From NCBI GenBank assembly GCA_003117195.1, contig BDSI01000024.1, forward strand, positions 275,237 through 339,236: a stretch of 64,000 nt of DNA. The letters are read 5' to 3'. A model generated the notes under the pieces. It saw only the letters and a list, made by a program, of their open reading frames with translations. It was not told the origin of the DNA and made no database searches. Positions 36,411 to 48,452 of the stretch are shown here, piece by piece (within the stretch, counting starts at the first letter, position 1; each line of letters opens with the position of its first letter). The position numbers and the translations under genes were made by a program. The DNA is from Eudorina sp. 2006-703-Eu-15. Taxonomy: Eukaryota; Chlorophyta; Chlorophyceae; Chlamydomonadales; Volvocaceae.

Positions 36411-38242
36411 CGGCCTAGGGGACACCTTGACATCCCAGGGGCTGGCATGGTGCCCAGGGTCTAAGGGCGCGAGGACGGGAGGCCGATGGCTCCGTGGCCC
36501 GCAGCTCACCATTGGCCCGCACCTCCGCTGTACCACCACATCCCATGTGCTTAAACATACTCGAACATTTTGTACCGCCTAACCTTCCAATGAATATGGT
36601 ACACGTTGAAGTGCCATGGGTGTGTGAGTTGACAGCGTTGAAAGCTACATAGGCACCAGTTTGTTTGGCAGGTGCAGGAGGGCTCAAAGCCGATCTCCTC
36701 TGCAAGCGCTTCGACCCAAATCATCGCCGGGGCCGCGCGACAGGGGAGGTGCGGTACATGGCAGTATTGCAATTCGGAGGTGGGGTTGGTGGGTGCGTCC
36801 CGTCCGCTTCCAAGTGCTCGGGCACCGGTGTTCAATTCCACCGTTGGATTCCATGCGTTTGGGGCGCATGGAGGCCTTTGTGGCACGGATGTGCCTAAGA
36901 ATCTTACTTTTGTTGTTTTCGTTCTTACTATGGTTTGCACAAATTTAACGCGCGCCGCCGCATGCGCGCACAGCACGCAAGGCGTACGCGAAAGCGCGCG
37001 TCCCACCATGCCGCCATTCGAGCGGCCAATGGAACTGGTCATGGCCTGACATGGATTTATCAATGCAATCAGAATGACCGTGAGGTTAATTGTGCATCGC
37101 GGTTAATTGTGCATCGCGGGAGGAATCCAAGGCAGGCGACAGCGCTCACGCAGTGGGCGCTCCCTTACGGGCTGGTTCAAGAGAAACCCATTTCCGCAGG
37201 CCAAGTAAATTAACATGTACATGATATTTTGAAGATATGAATGGAAGTAAGGGTCCACGTTCGCTTGGATCAGTGCGGACCTTTGTGTACCATTTGAATT
37301 CAGGACATCCTGGCGTACGCAACGGCGTCTGCCAGGAGTCGTGCGAACAGATGGTCAGGGTGGCATGTATTTCTGCAGACGGCTTCCGCTTAGCATAGGA
37401 CGTGCTAGGACGCTGCATCGCATGGCTTCCGTACTCGAGTCAGGGGTCGCAAGAACATTACAGAAACACCTTCACCATTGGGTGCAAACATTCTCAATTG
37501 AACGGGTGAGGGTGCAAGTTCTGTACATTGTCCAAAGCGCTAATCCGTCGCTCTCATTGGTCTTTCGGAGAGTCAGCCAGCTTCCGACAGTCGTTGGCGA
37601 GCGCCTCTTCCGGGCGCGGCGGCCGCGCAGGACTGCGTGCAATTGCCAGCTCTTGTCAACCCGTGCCAAGCTGTGTTCCGCGCAAGGACTTCACCTTTTC
37701 CTCGAGGTCCCGCTTCGCATGTTCTCCTCTCAGTGATGACGCGACGACGAGGTGCGCGGCCCTTCACGGCCCTTTCTGCAATGAAGACGAGTTATCGAGC
37801 GAAAGGAAAAGATTTTCCGAACGTTGCGCGCGACTTCGCCAATTCCCTGCAGCATCGCCCTGGTCCCTGCCTGGTGCAAAAGCCTGTGCCGACCAACATC
37901 ATTTTCGGTCGGGCTGACGCTGCATCTTGCCACTAGTGCTGCTTTCAACTGTATCCAGCTCGCTGCTGCACAGTGCGCACACGGCCTTGTCAAAGAGAGC
38001 GATGCCTAAAGCTATTGTTTTGACGTTTTGGGCATTCTGGGAGAGGCCGAAACTGATCAGATCCACCAGGACCGTTCCCGGCACATCGTTCAAGTAGTTG
38101 GGCATACCCGGCAGCGGACTGAGTGCATATTCATGTCGGTACATATCCGCGCTCGGGGTCTCATCGGTTAGTCATCAAACACCCCATGTGTGCCGCTGCG
38201 CACCGTATCAGAGCCCAGACCCAAGAACGCACATGCGTCCTG

Positions 38243-38299
38243 AATGAATGAATGAACGGTACAGCGGACCCCGAAAAGGGATCAACGGTGTACACCAGG
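38243..38299 (+). mobile_element. 57-bp MITE-like insertion with 8-bp target-site duplication
   Basis: Compared with unit A, unit B has 57 extra bases between two copies of GCGTCCTG (38235-38242 and 38300-38307); unit A has a single copy. The insert starts with AATG repeats, then GGTACAGCGGACCCC, and ends with GGGATCAACGGTGTACACC, which form an imperfect inverted repeat. No coding capacity. Related copies lie at 44150-44190 and 51105-51158. Confidence 0.75.
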
Positions 38300-38307
38300 G
38301 CGTCCTG

Positions 38308-41300
38308 CCTTACCTCGTCCCATGTCCGCTTGATCATCGACGTGCAGGTCACCCTTCGGAGGGCCCCGCCGGCGGCGGCAGAGGTCGCCGGGGTGGCGGT
38401 GGCGGTGGCGGAGAGCGCGGCGGCGGGGACGGGCGGGTCAATGCTCCCGCCGCCGCGGCGGTCGCCGGTTCGGCCACGGAGACAACTACCGCCGGCTCGG
38501 GCTCGGGCTCGGGTTCGGGATCAGGATTGGGATCGGGCTCGGCGTCCGCCTCCGCCACACAGCAACCCGCTGGACTGCGTGCGCGTTCCCTGAAGCGCTT
38601 CGTGGACGCCGCGCGGCGGCTGGCGGCCCTGCTGGACAAGCAGCGCGTCGGTCTGGGCGATGCGCTGACGGAGGCGCAGCTGATGGAGCAGCTGAGCTCA
38701 GTGACTGAGCTGTTGTCATCCGCACAGCCGCCCGAGGGGCAGGACAGCTACTCGCTATACTGGGCGGAAGCCGTCGTGCGGACCGATGCGGTGGGCGCCA
38801 CCGCCGCGCTGATCAGCGCACTGTTTGGCCTGCAGTCGCGAAGTGAGCGCGAGGAGGCGGTGCTGGGGGCGCATGTGGTGAACTTTGTCCAAGGGTTCCT
38901 TGGCCCCTTCGGGGGGTCGTCTCTCCGGAACAACAGCTTGGATGTCGGCTTTCATACCCGACTGCTTGAGCAGCTCGCAGGACGCATGGCGGTGCAGGCG
39001 CTGTCTCTTGTCGTACAGCGACTCAGAGAGTACAGCCCGCTGCTCGGCCGCCGTGTAATATACATCGTGTTCTCCAATGTGGCCTGGCACGTCCTCGACG
39101 TCATCTTGGCATTGATAGAGAACATTTGCAGCAGCAACCCGCGGCCGCCACTTTTCACGCAGCACTTCTTCGAAGAGCTTACTCACTCGAGACTTCTGGC
39201 CTCTCTGTGCGGCGAGCTGCTCGCGGCACCGCCGTGCCCCCCTGACGCTGACGTGGCTGAGCCGTCGTACGACGCGGTGCTTGGGGACTACCAGCTGTTG
39301 GTTGTCTACACAATCAGGCGCCTGAACAGCGCGAGCCATGTTTTGGGTCTGGCAGCACTGGAGCCTTTGAACGCACCTGAAGTACGACAGCTGCAATTAG
39401 AGGCGCTGCGGCAGGTGGCGGCTGCGGTGGACCAGTTTCCGCGCGTCAGCAGCGGCGGCGGAGACCGAGGCGGCGGAGATGGTGACGGCGGCGCTGTCCG
39501 TGCCGGCGGCGGGAGTGATGGCGGGCAGAGTATTGGCCCGCCGACGCGGCAGCCTTGGCCGATGTTGCGACTGGACGCTGTGCTAGGAGTGGCTCCTTAT
39601 CGCGAACGCACAACCGCGGCAATACGGCGCTGCAGCATGCATGACGTGATACAGGTGACCGTGCCGTCTGATGGCGAGGTCGCGCTGGCCCCATCCAAAA
39701 CAACTTACATGTGGCAGTACAACGCATAGGCTGAGATCCCATTTCCCGCCCTGTCGTCCTGTGCCGTGCCGCCCTCCCAAAAGTTTTAGTCAACTCAGCT
39801 AACTACCCGGCCTACGCATGGTTGGCTCTCAGCCCCAGTGCCCGGGCGGCCTGTCTCCAGCGCCTGGCGGCCACCGACCTGGCCGGGTCGCTGGACGTGC
39901 TGCTGAGGCACGACGTGGCGTCGGGCCGTTGGGGGCCGGAGGGTATTCGGGGGCAAGGGCTGCAGCAGGGGCAGGAAGCAGCGGTGCACGGGCAGGCCCG
40001 ACCCATGGGTTCCCCCCTCTCCGCCGCATTGGCGGAGCTGGTCAGGCCCCTGCTGACCTCGGAGTGGCTGGCGGGGCCCCCAGACGGGCGGGAGCGGCCG
40101 TCGCTGCGTCTGGGGCTGGTGCTGACCACCATCAAGCTGCTGCGGCGGGAGGTCGCTGTGTCGGGGCGCGAGCCGCAGGGCCCCAGCACGAGTGAGGCGA
40201 TCTCGCGGCAGAGGGACTCGCGGCTTGGGCTGCTCAGCTTCGCAGCCCAGCTCTGCCAGTCCGATAAGGGTTTCTCGGTGTTGCTCCGGAGGTTGGCTGT
40301 CAGGCAGCGGTCACCGCGGCAGCGGCAGGGGCAGCGGCAGCGGCAGCGGCAGCCCGGGGCTGGGGCGGGCGGCACGGGGGACGCCGCCGCAAGGGGCGGC
40401 GCTTCTGGGCCCTCCTCAGTTGACATCGAGGTGGCCGCACATGTGGTTGCGCTTGGCTCCGCTGTGCTGCAGCTCGCGGAGGTGGTGCTGCGGCAGGAGA
40501 TCACGCGCGTGGAACAGGGCAGCAGCGGCAGTACCAGCACCGGCGGCGGCAGCAACAGCAGCACTATCAACCGTCACCCAAGCGGCCCCGCGGCCTACTC
40601 CGTCGGTGACGAGGACATGCACAGGACAGCGGCGAATACAGCGCGCTTGGCAACAGCAGCGATCGCGATCGTCGTCAAGGAACTGCCGATAGACGTTCTG
40701 GTGGCGGCGGCGCCGCAGCGGTCTCTGATCGTCCTGGGCTGGCTGCTGGGTCTCCTCAAGATTCGCCTGATGGCTGAAGGTGTCCGCTTGGAGTCCGGCG
40801 TTCTGCAAGAATTGGTTGAGACCGCTCAGGCTGCACTATCAATTGCAGTGCTGCACCTCTCCGCGGACGAGCGACTGCTGGCGGGCTGTGTGCCGGGCTG
40901 GCTGTGGGTGGAGGCCGTATCACCGGACTCCGATCGCGCCAACGGATTCCAGATCAACACAGGCCGCCTGGTGCAGCTCTTCCAGGCGGAACGAGACGCG
41001 GCCCCGGGCGGCATCCCCGGCTCGACTGCGCTGGACGGCCCGGTCGTGGTGCTGCACAGCCCTGACCCCGCGGCTGCCCGCTTCACGGCCTGGGCCTGGG
41101 CGGAGGAACACGAGCAGCGCCGGAGCGAGGTGGCGGCGCTGGCACGTCGCCACTTGGAACTGCAACCGGGTCCGCTGCAGGCGGGGAGCCTGTGGGCGCA
41201 GCTGACTGGGGGGCCGCAGCGGCGGCCAGCTCGGGATCGGGGTCGGGACGTGGCGGGGTCGGCGGTGGTGGTGCAGCGGGGCCTCAGCAGGCAGCGAGCA

Positions 41301-41536
41301 GCTGGGCGGCCCGGCTGCTGCGGCTGTGCGCCCACCCGCTGTGCGGTGACTACAGCGGCGACAGCGAGGCGGGGCTGAAGCTCAAGCTGTGCAGCCGGTG
41401 CAGGGCCGTACGGTACTGCAGTACGGACTGCCAGCAGGCGCACTGGCCGGCGCACCGGAGGGAGTGTGCGGGCTGGGCTGCGGCTGCGGCTGCAGCTGCG
41501 GACGCGGCGAAGAGGTCGACTTCGGAGCACAGCTAG
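38308..41536 (+). pseudogene. MYND-type zinc finger protein, copy B (decaying)
   Basis: This is a tandem copy of the gene at 32203-36223. The N-terminal part (ARSLKRFVDAARRLAALLDK onward) is open to 39729, but about 730 bases equivalent to 33553-34283 of copy A are replaced by about 30 bases near 39592-39620. That removes roughly 170 codons and the splice donor. The second exon equivalent (from about 39805) is open until a G run at 41208-41213 that has six G where copy A has seven (35894-35900). The frame then shifts and ends at 41378 without the MYND finger. The finger itself survives in another frame up to 41536. The poly(A) signal is also gone and a small element sits at the 5' end. It could still yield a truncated protein if the G run is an assembly error. 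Confidence 0.8.
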
Positions 41537-42390
41537 TGATGATGCACGGTAGGGTGCGTTGGTCTGGGACGATGACAGGGTCTGCGCGCCACGCACAGCT
41601 AGTAAACTCATGACATACAATCGTATATCTACACATATACGGTCCGGTGCCTGCACACCAAGGTCTGGGAAGGTGGGCGATCGGGTAAGGCTAGGTTCCG
41701 TCACAACGGCCTAGGAGACATGGCTACGTCCGTACATGGTACTAATGGTACTAACCGGAGCTGGGATGATGTATGCCGTCAGGTAGCGACCCGCGGGTCA
41801 GGCGGGCAGGAGTTGATATAGGGCCGGGCAGCGCCTATCCGCGTCCGTCGGTACGAGGTCGTGAAGGGCTGCGAGTGCGGCGAGGCCGCTAGGCGCTTAG
41901 GGAAGAGTGGGTTGGTGCAGCTATGTTGGGCAGGTGTGGTGTTGCGGGGAGCAAGCGCGGGGCCTGGCCCCGCAAGGGGCGCGACTCGCTAACCGAGTGC
42001 GTGCGTCTCTTGCACTTTCACGTGCTCAGATACAGGTGATGGACCGTTGAATTTCGCGTCTGTTTGAGCCCAGGGAGCCCGGGGAGGCCTGTTGAGCGAT
42101 GTGTCTTCAATCCTTCTTTCTGGTGTTGTCTGATGCCTCAGCCTCGAAAACGCGCGCCGCACAGCACGCCAGTCATACGGTATGCGAACCACTTGTTTCA
42201 CCGTGTTTCCCCATGTCGCCGGTCGAGTTGGAACTGATCATGATCGATATGAGACACATTCCTACATCAAATTAGCAAATTTGAAACTGACCAGGAGATT
42301 GAATCTGCCTCGCGGGGCTCCGAAGGCAGGCGACAGCCTGCGACAGTTCTTATGCAATGGGCGGCCCTGTATGGGCTGGCCCCAAATGAA

Positions 42391-43620
42391 CTCAAATACA
42401 CAATAAAGTACATTCAGGTAAAGGATAAATTCATTGAAGTAGCCTGTGATACGAGTTAGGGATGTGGCACGTGCTGCCCAGTGCTGCCACAATTCGGAAT
42501 CCAAGCGAGGATGCGCACATGTATCAGTTTTATACATGAGTTATTGAACCCGAAGGACAATCCACATGTACGATATGTTAGATGGTCGTTGTGTGCGTCC
42601 ATGGCGAAAGCCCGGCAGTGTTAATTACAAGAACCCACCAGTGTTAATTCTCAGCAACAGCTGTAGGTCGCGATTCACCGAGCCAGTTCGATCCATCATG
42701 TAACGTCAAGTCGTAATTCGCGTTCTTCATTGTGGATGTCGGAACGCGGATACCGACCCCACGAGTTCCCTGACGACTTAATTACATTTGTCATGAGCCG
42801 ATGCCGATCTAGATTATCACAAAGTGATAAATCATGCGAATATTGTGAAAGCAGATATTTACGCGCTTCTGATTTCTTGGCCGCAAGCACGGTCGCTTCA
42901 GACTTCGTCCATCAGGGTCCGTCAGGGTCCGTCGCCAGCGCGCGGCAACCGTGTTGCGATACTCGGCAGATTGGATGCGCATACTCATTTTGTTCGACAT
43001 CAACTGTAGAAATTTTTGAAGAGAACAAGCTCTTGAAGTGCTGCAGACCGACTTGCTCAGATATTCGACGTTATGTACCAGTAAAAATGAAAAGGGGCGT
43101 AACATCCACTCCTTTGTGAAGGAATCAAAACATGAGCAGTAATTTCATACTGCAGAATAGTGAGCGGTCATCTTATCCTTGGAATAAAGAAGGCCGCAAC
43201 TACTTAACCGCACCGCAGCCACAGCTTCGCACCTTACGAATATTATCGGCTTCCTGCGCATCGGGGGATGGGACATTCCCGCCCAGCAACGAACAAGGCT
43301 GCTCCGCCAAGAACATTTTTTCTTACAGAATACCTGATCGCCGAGTAGGTAAACCCAGCTTACCTGACTAGGCGGTCAGGCGCACTCCCACCCCCAAACG
43401 TCACCCACTAAAAGCATCTCCTTTAAGGCTGCGCAACCAACAAATTGGCTGGAACTCAAAATTTTCAGGAACGCCCAAACATCGCCGCACCCTGGTTCCC
43501 TGTCGGGCGTTCGCTGCAGGTTTTTTGCAGCGGACAACACTTTGTGGTCGCGGCCGTACATGTACGGCTGGCCGTTTCTGTCGCCCCGCATTTCCCGCGC
43601 AGACCGTACCACTGGGCTAC
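42391..43620. other. No gene recognised
   Basis: Relatively AT-rich sequence with only short, inconsistent reading frames. No repeats of note were found. The right end should include the regulatory region of the DUF1254 gene. Confidence 0.4.
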
Positions 43621-43624
43621 CTAG

Positions 43625-43632
43625 TATATAAG
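43625..43632 (+). promoter_or_regulatory. TATA box of the first DUF1254 gene
   Basis: TATATAAG lies 89 bases upstream of the ATG at 43721, a normal distance for a short 5' UTR. It is identical to the box in front of ARMC6. Confidence 0.6.
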
Positions 43633-43720
43633 CTCCAACTCGCATATCAATTACGCATGAGTGTTGTCCGACAGCGTGCGAGCAATAGATCTATCTGTTC
43701 GCGTGCTGGATTAAGCAAGC

Positions 43721-46700
43721 ATGGCACGGTTTTGGCTCCTTGCCGCCGCGGCGATATGCATGGCGCCCGAACCCAGGTGGGCTCTCATCCGCCTGGGTTG
43801 CTTGCGGCGATGCTGTCTCGTCGCTGATAATTGAGTATTCAGAATAATCAAGACATGGCTGGCGCCTCAAGCAGGCGCCTCGGTCGTGTGCGTTACCATG
43901 CATTTGAGCTTGAACGGATCCGTTGGAACGGATCACCATTATCGTGGCGCGCGATGCGCTTAATATCTAACGACGACTTGTTTATTTTGCGCCAACCGAC
44001 CCTGCCATGCCCTGCCTATCTATCCCCCCCGCTGCAGAGCGTACGTGCAGTTCCCGATCGGCGCACCTGGCTCGCTAATCTACTCACCCAGGGTATGAAT
44101 GATAGGGTTTGCATGAACGAATGCATGAACGAATGCATGAACGAATGCATGAATGAATGAACGCTACAGCGGACCCCGAAGCGGACCCCGTGTGTATTAC
44201 TAATGATGTTACATTGAACCCCCGCGGGTAATCAGGGGCTGGACAGCCGTGCGCGCGTGTGTGTGTATGTGCGGCGGGCGGACGCGGCGGCGGCACACCT
44301 CCGCACCCACATCTTCCAACTCGCCACATGGACCCTCACCTACCTCCTCCTGCTGTCCGCCATCCAGGTCTGCACTGCTGCAGCCTACAGCCCCCTCGCA
44401 TCCAATAATGGCATCGTCCCCCTGCCTCCATCTGCCTCCGCGCGCGCTGCGAGCCCCTGAGTACACATTCCTTACCTCTCGATGACTCTCCGATAATCCC
44501 ATCCGTCAATAACCCCGCCGCAACCCTCCACCCGCGCCCCTACATCGTGTCACCTGCAGACCCTCCGGACCATCGCCGCCACCACCTCCCTCTCCAACGG
44601 CCTCACCGCCCTCATCCGCGCGCCCACCGCCGAGCGCGCGGCGGCGCTGGGCGTCCCCGTGCCCGACGAGTGGGCCACCGACCCCCACCGCATCCGCCTC
44701 CTGGCGGACGCCGTGGAGGCCTACATCTACCTGTACACGCCCGCGATCATCGTCGCGCTGGGGCGCAGCCTGCCAGTGGCCCCCGTCATCTTCCACAGCC
44801 AGAGCCTTGCAGTGCCCGCCGCCCGCGGCTCCGTCCCCAACTGGGATACGGGTGAGTCCGGTACACCGGGGTCAGCGCTTGAGGGGCCAGCCGTCCTACC
44901 TCGTCGGTCGTGTGGTCGCGTCTGGTGTGGCTTAGGATTCAAACCTGGTATGTACATCTAGGGGGGACAGGCTTGATCTGATAATAGGTTAAATCTGATA
45001 TGGTAATAGGCTTGACCTGGTAAAACAGGTAATGAAGCACATGGTGCCAGCATGAGCCCAGGTGAATGACCCCTTGGGGTCCACTACTGGGGCCTGTTTC
45101 CAAGTCATGACTCAGGCTGTTGTACCAAAGTACGGCTGCGGGAATTTCTCTCCTTATGCTGCAGTCTACTCGATCACGCGAGCGGAGCTGAGTCTGGTGA
45201 GTGTCGGAGGTGGGCGTGATGGTGCTGATGACGGTGATGATGACGGTGACGGTGAAGACACCCACGGGACATAAACACCGCTGTTGCCTGTCGTACCCAG
45301 TCGTACGGCCACTAATACGTCCCGGGTCGACGCTGTGTCGCCCTCGTTCCTCACAGCTTACTATTCTTATATTACCCCTTATTATTATTAAGGATGTTAC
45401 AGCGGACCCCGCGGGTCATCGGTGACCCTCCGTAACACACCCCGTAAGCCCCCTCACTGCTTGCGATCTCTAACCCCTGACTGCAGGGGCCCTATGTGCT
45501 GCGCTTCCCCCCGCTCAAGGACCGCTTCTACTCCGTGGTGCTGCACGACGCGTAAGTCTCAAATCCAAATGCCGTACCTCCGTCCGCATGTACGCTGAAT
45601 CCACACAGGAATACGCCGCCCGCCCATCCGCGCCGCCCTACCTGTCCCCCGCCGGCAGCTCACTGGCACCGCAGCGCACCCCCAAGAAAGCGCCCCTCTC
45701 GCCTACCTGCACCCATGACCCATCACCCCGCCCCGACGTTGTATTTATCTATCGACGATACTGTCAGGCCCACGGATGGCTGAGAGGATGACCCCATCAT
45801 TGTTTCCTCCTCAGGTATCAGAACGTGGTGCTGGCTGTGGGAAGCCAACAGGGCGTCACGGACGGCGGCCAGGTACTGCTGGTGGGTCCCAGCTCGCCCC
45901 GCGACCAGCTGCCGCCCTCCGGCCTGGCGTCCAACACCACTGGACAGGACCCGCCGGCAGCATACACGGCCACCATCGAGGTATGCGCTGACCACTGTTG
46001 ACCGGCTGCCACTCCGGTGGCTCCTGCTTGAGTCGTCCTTTATGCATGTTTACGCATTTCAATGGCCGCTGCAACTGCAGCTGCAGCTACTTATTACACT
46101 GCCACACCGCAACTCAGCAAGAGAGGATTGTTGGACTCCGCCCCTCCGACCGAGGGAGGCAGGGAGGCAGCAGACTTGCAGCTGAGTCGGTCGGTCCGGG
46201 GCCTCCATCCCCTGCGGGCGCGCCGCAGCTGGCCCTCCTTACTCCTGCTGTTGCTGTTGCGGCGGCTGTGCCGGCCGCGGTTGCGGCCGCGGCTGCGGCC
46301 GCGGCTGTGTGTGATGAATGAGTTCCCACGTACATCGCTTCTGCCCGGTTTCGCCCAATGCCCCGAATGCCCTCGCATCGTGCAGTTCCCGACCGACTTT
46401 GTGCTCATGCTCATTCGCGTGCTCCTGAAGAACCAGACCTTGGTGCCCGACGCCCAGGACCTCGCGGCCCTCAAGGTGCGCTGCTGTAGCTGCTGACGTT
46501 GATTGGGTTTCAAGGGGTTGCACGTGGGGTCGGTGGCACGCAGGGCTGCTGGCACGCACGTTGCACCGCTGGTGTAGCCGCGCGCGTGCCTGCCTACCTG
46601 CTACCACACAACCGCTCGCAACAAATAAACAGGCCGCCGCGTGCATGATTGTCTCCAAGTAAGGGTCGGTCTGAAGAGACTAGGCGTGCATCGGGTGTGG

Positions 46701-48297
46701 GATTGGGCTGTCTTAGCCGCGGTTGCCTCTGCGGCTCCGATTAGTTCTTTCGCCGATTGACGGCTGCATCAACCGCGCGCCCCGGAGCGAGAGACCTTCG
46801 TTCGTGCGTGCGCAGCATGCATAAGGCCCGAACAATGTTTATTACTTACTGCCCGTCGTTTCCTTTGGGCCCACACGTCTCCGGATCCCGAGCTAGCACT
46901 CCAGCCACGTACGCACGCGCCCTGCAGCCTGTCGATGGCACATACACACCATCATTGCCGGATGCGCTCTTACGTCTCACACCACGTTGGAACACCCGGT
47001 CGGGACTCGGGTCCACCTTGTAACGATTACTACTACGACACACACATGCACACCGGCTCAGTTATCTTTTACACACACACACGCACACACCTGTCCTGCC
47101 TGCCTAAATAACACACGCACACACCTGTGTTGCCGGCCTAAGAAACACACGCCTACACGTACGGACGTGTCCACTCGCAGGCGTTCCAGTCGGGCGTGTC
47201 ACTGAAGCCGTACAAGGCCGACCTGCCGTCCAACGCAAGCAGCATGTGAGTCAAAAGGGCACACATACCCTCCCTGTATCTTGTTATATATGGTGTGCGT
47301 GCCCTGCTAGCCTACCCCAGCTGGCCCTGCTGACACACCACGCGTCTTCGTGTGTTTTGCATTTGCTGGGGCCTGTATCTTTTGTTGCGCGCGAGGCTGC
47401 TGCTGTACGTCGTCGCCCCGCTAGCTGTGTCCTTGCTTGCATGCACAGCATGATCCCATGCATCCCCACTATCGACCAACAACACCCTTTCCGGCGGTGC
47501 CACGAACAATGATAACTTCCGTCCGTCGCTTCATCTGCACCTTCATTCGTTTATGAGAAAACTGAAACAGCTTGCTTTGAGAGGGAGCTCCTTCCTTCCA
47601 CGCGTCCCTCCCCGCCCTCACTTCGTAGTTCATCCGTATCCCCTTACTTGGTTGATTCATCTACATCCCCCCTCGCCCACATGCACACACGCACGTACAT
47701 GTGCGCACACAGCTTCCCTCGTTATCCCGGCGGCACCAACGCCGCGCAACTCGTCACTGCGGACCCCGCCTTCTGGTACGGCTGGGCCGCGGCCGCCATC
47801 ACCCAGTACCCTGCGCCTCCCACCACCCTGGTGAGTTGTCACTTGTCCGCCACACGGCCCGGCACGATGGAGACGCCCTGCTGGTTGTATGTTTTCCTGC
47901 GGTGATCGTGGGAGCACGTATACCACTCATTATTATCTATGTACTATCGTCGTATGTACATTACAATGCACGCGCACCCATGAATGAATAGCGGCCGTTC
48001 ATCACCGACCCACTTCCTCACACGCTCTGCGATCGAGTAGCGTGTACGGGCTGCACGTCCGCCCGTCCGTTCGCTTGTGCGCGCAGTCGGCCCCCATCTC
48101 GTCCAAGCTGAAGCGCCTGGGGCTGCTGGACCCCGCCTACAACTTCAGCGCTCTGCCGCCCGACGCCCAGACCGCGCTCACCTGGGCCGTACCCATCGGC
48201 AACAGGTGAGAGAGAAACAGCAGCGACCGCAGCGCTGTAATAAGGACGTTGCTGGCTTGGAGGCGCTGTCTATAAGAGTCGACCTAGTCTATCTAGG

Positions 48298-48330
<33 letters not shown>

Positions 48331-48387
48331 TTAGAATTGCAACCCGCCCGCCCGCCCGATCCCAGGTAGCAATATACTTACCATAGA

Positions 48388-48452
<65 letters not shown>

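Larger units (their letters stand above)
31331..37190 (+). repeat. Segmental duplication, unit A
   Basis: The unit matches 37262-42390 in order: a CTTGGATCAGTGCG block, GCATAGGACG(C/T)GCT, the promoter-like stretch, the MYND gene, and a 3' flank with CGCGCGCCGC and GGCAGGCGACAG. Identity is very high inside the MYND exons and much lower in the flanks, where indels are frequent. The borders are approximate. Confidence 0.8.
37262..42390 (+). repeat. Segmental duplication, unit B
   Basis: This is the second tandem copy of the unit at 31331-37190, shorter because of a deletion of roughly 700 bases within the MYND gene. Its promoter-like part (37500-38240) has several indels relative to unit A. 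Confidence 0.8.

Noticed and set aside
44245..44370. Exon-like stretch reading THIFQLATWTLTYLLLLSAI before a CAG|GTCTGC donor
   Set aside because: Its only good acceptor gives phase 2 on the left and phase 0 on the right, so it cannot be inserted between exons 2 and 3; the paralogue has no counterpart.
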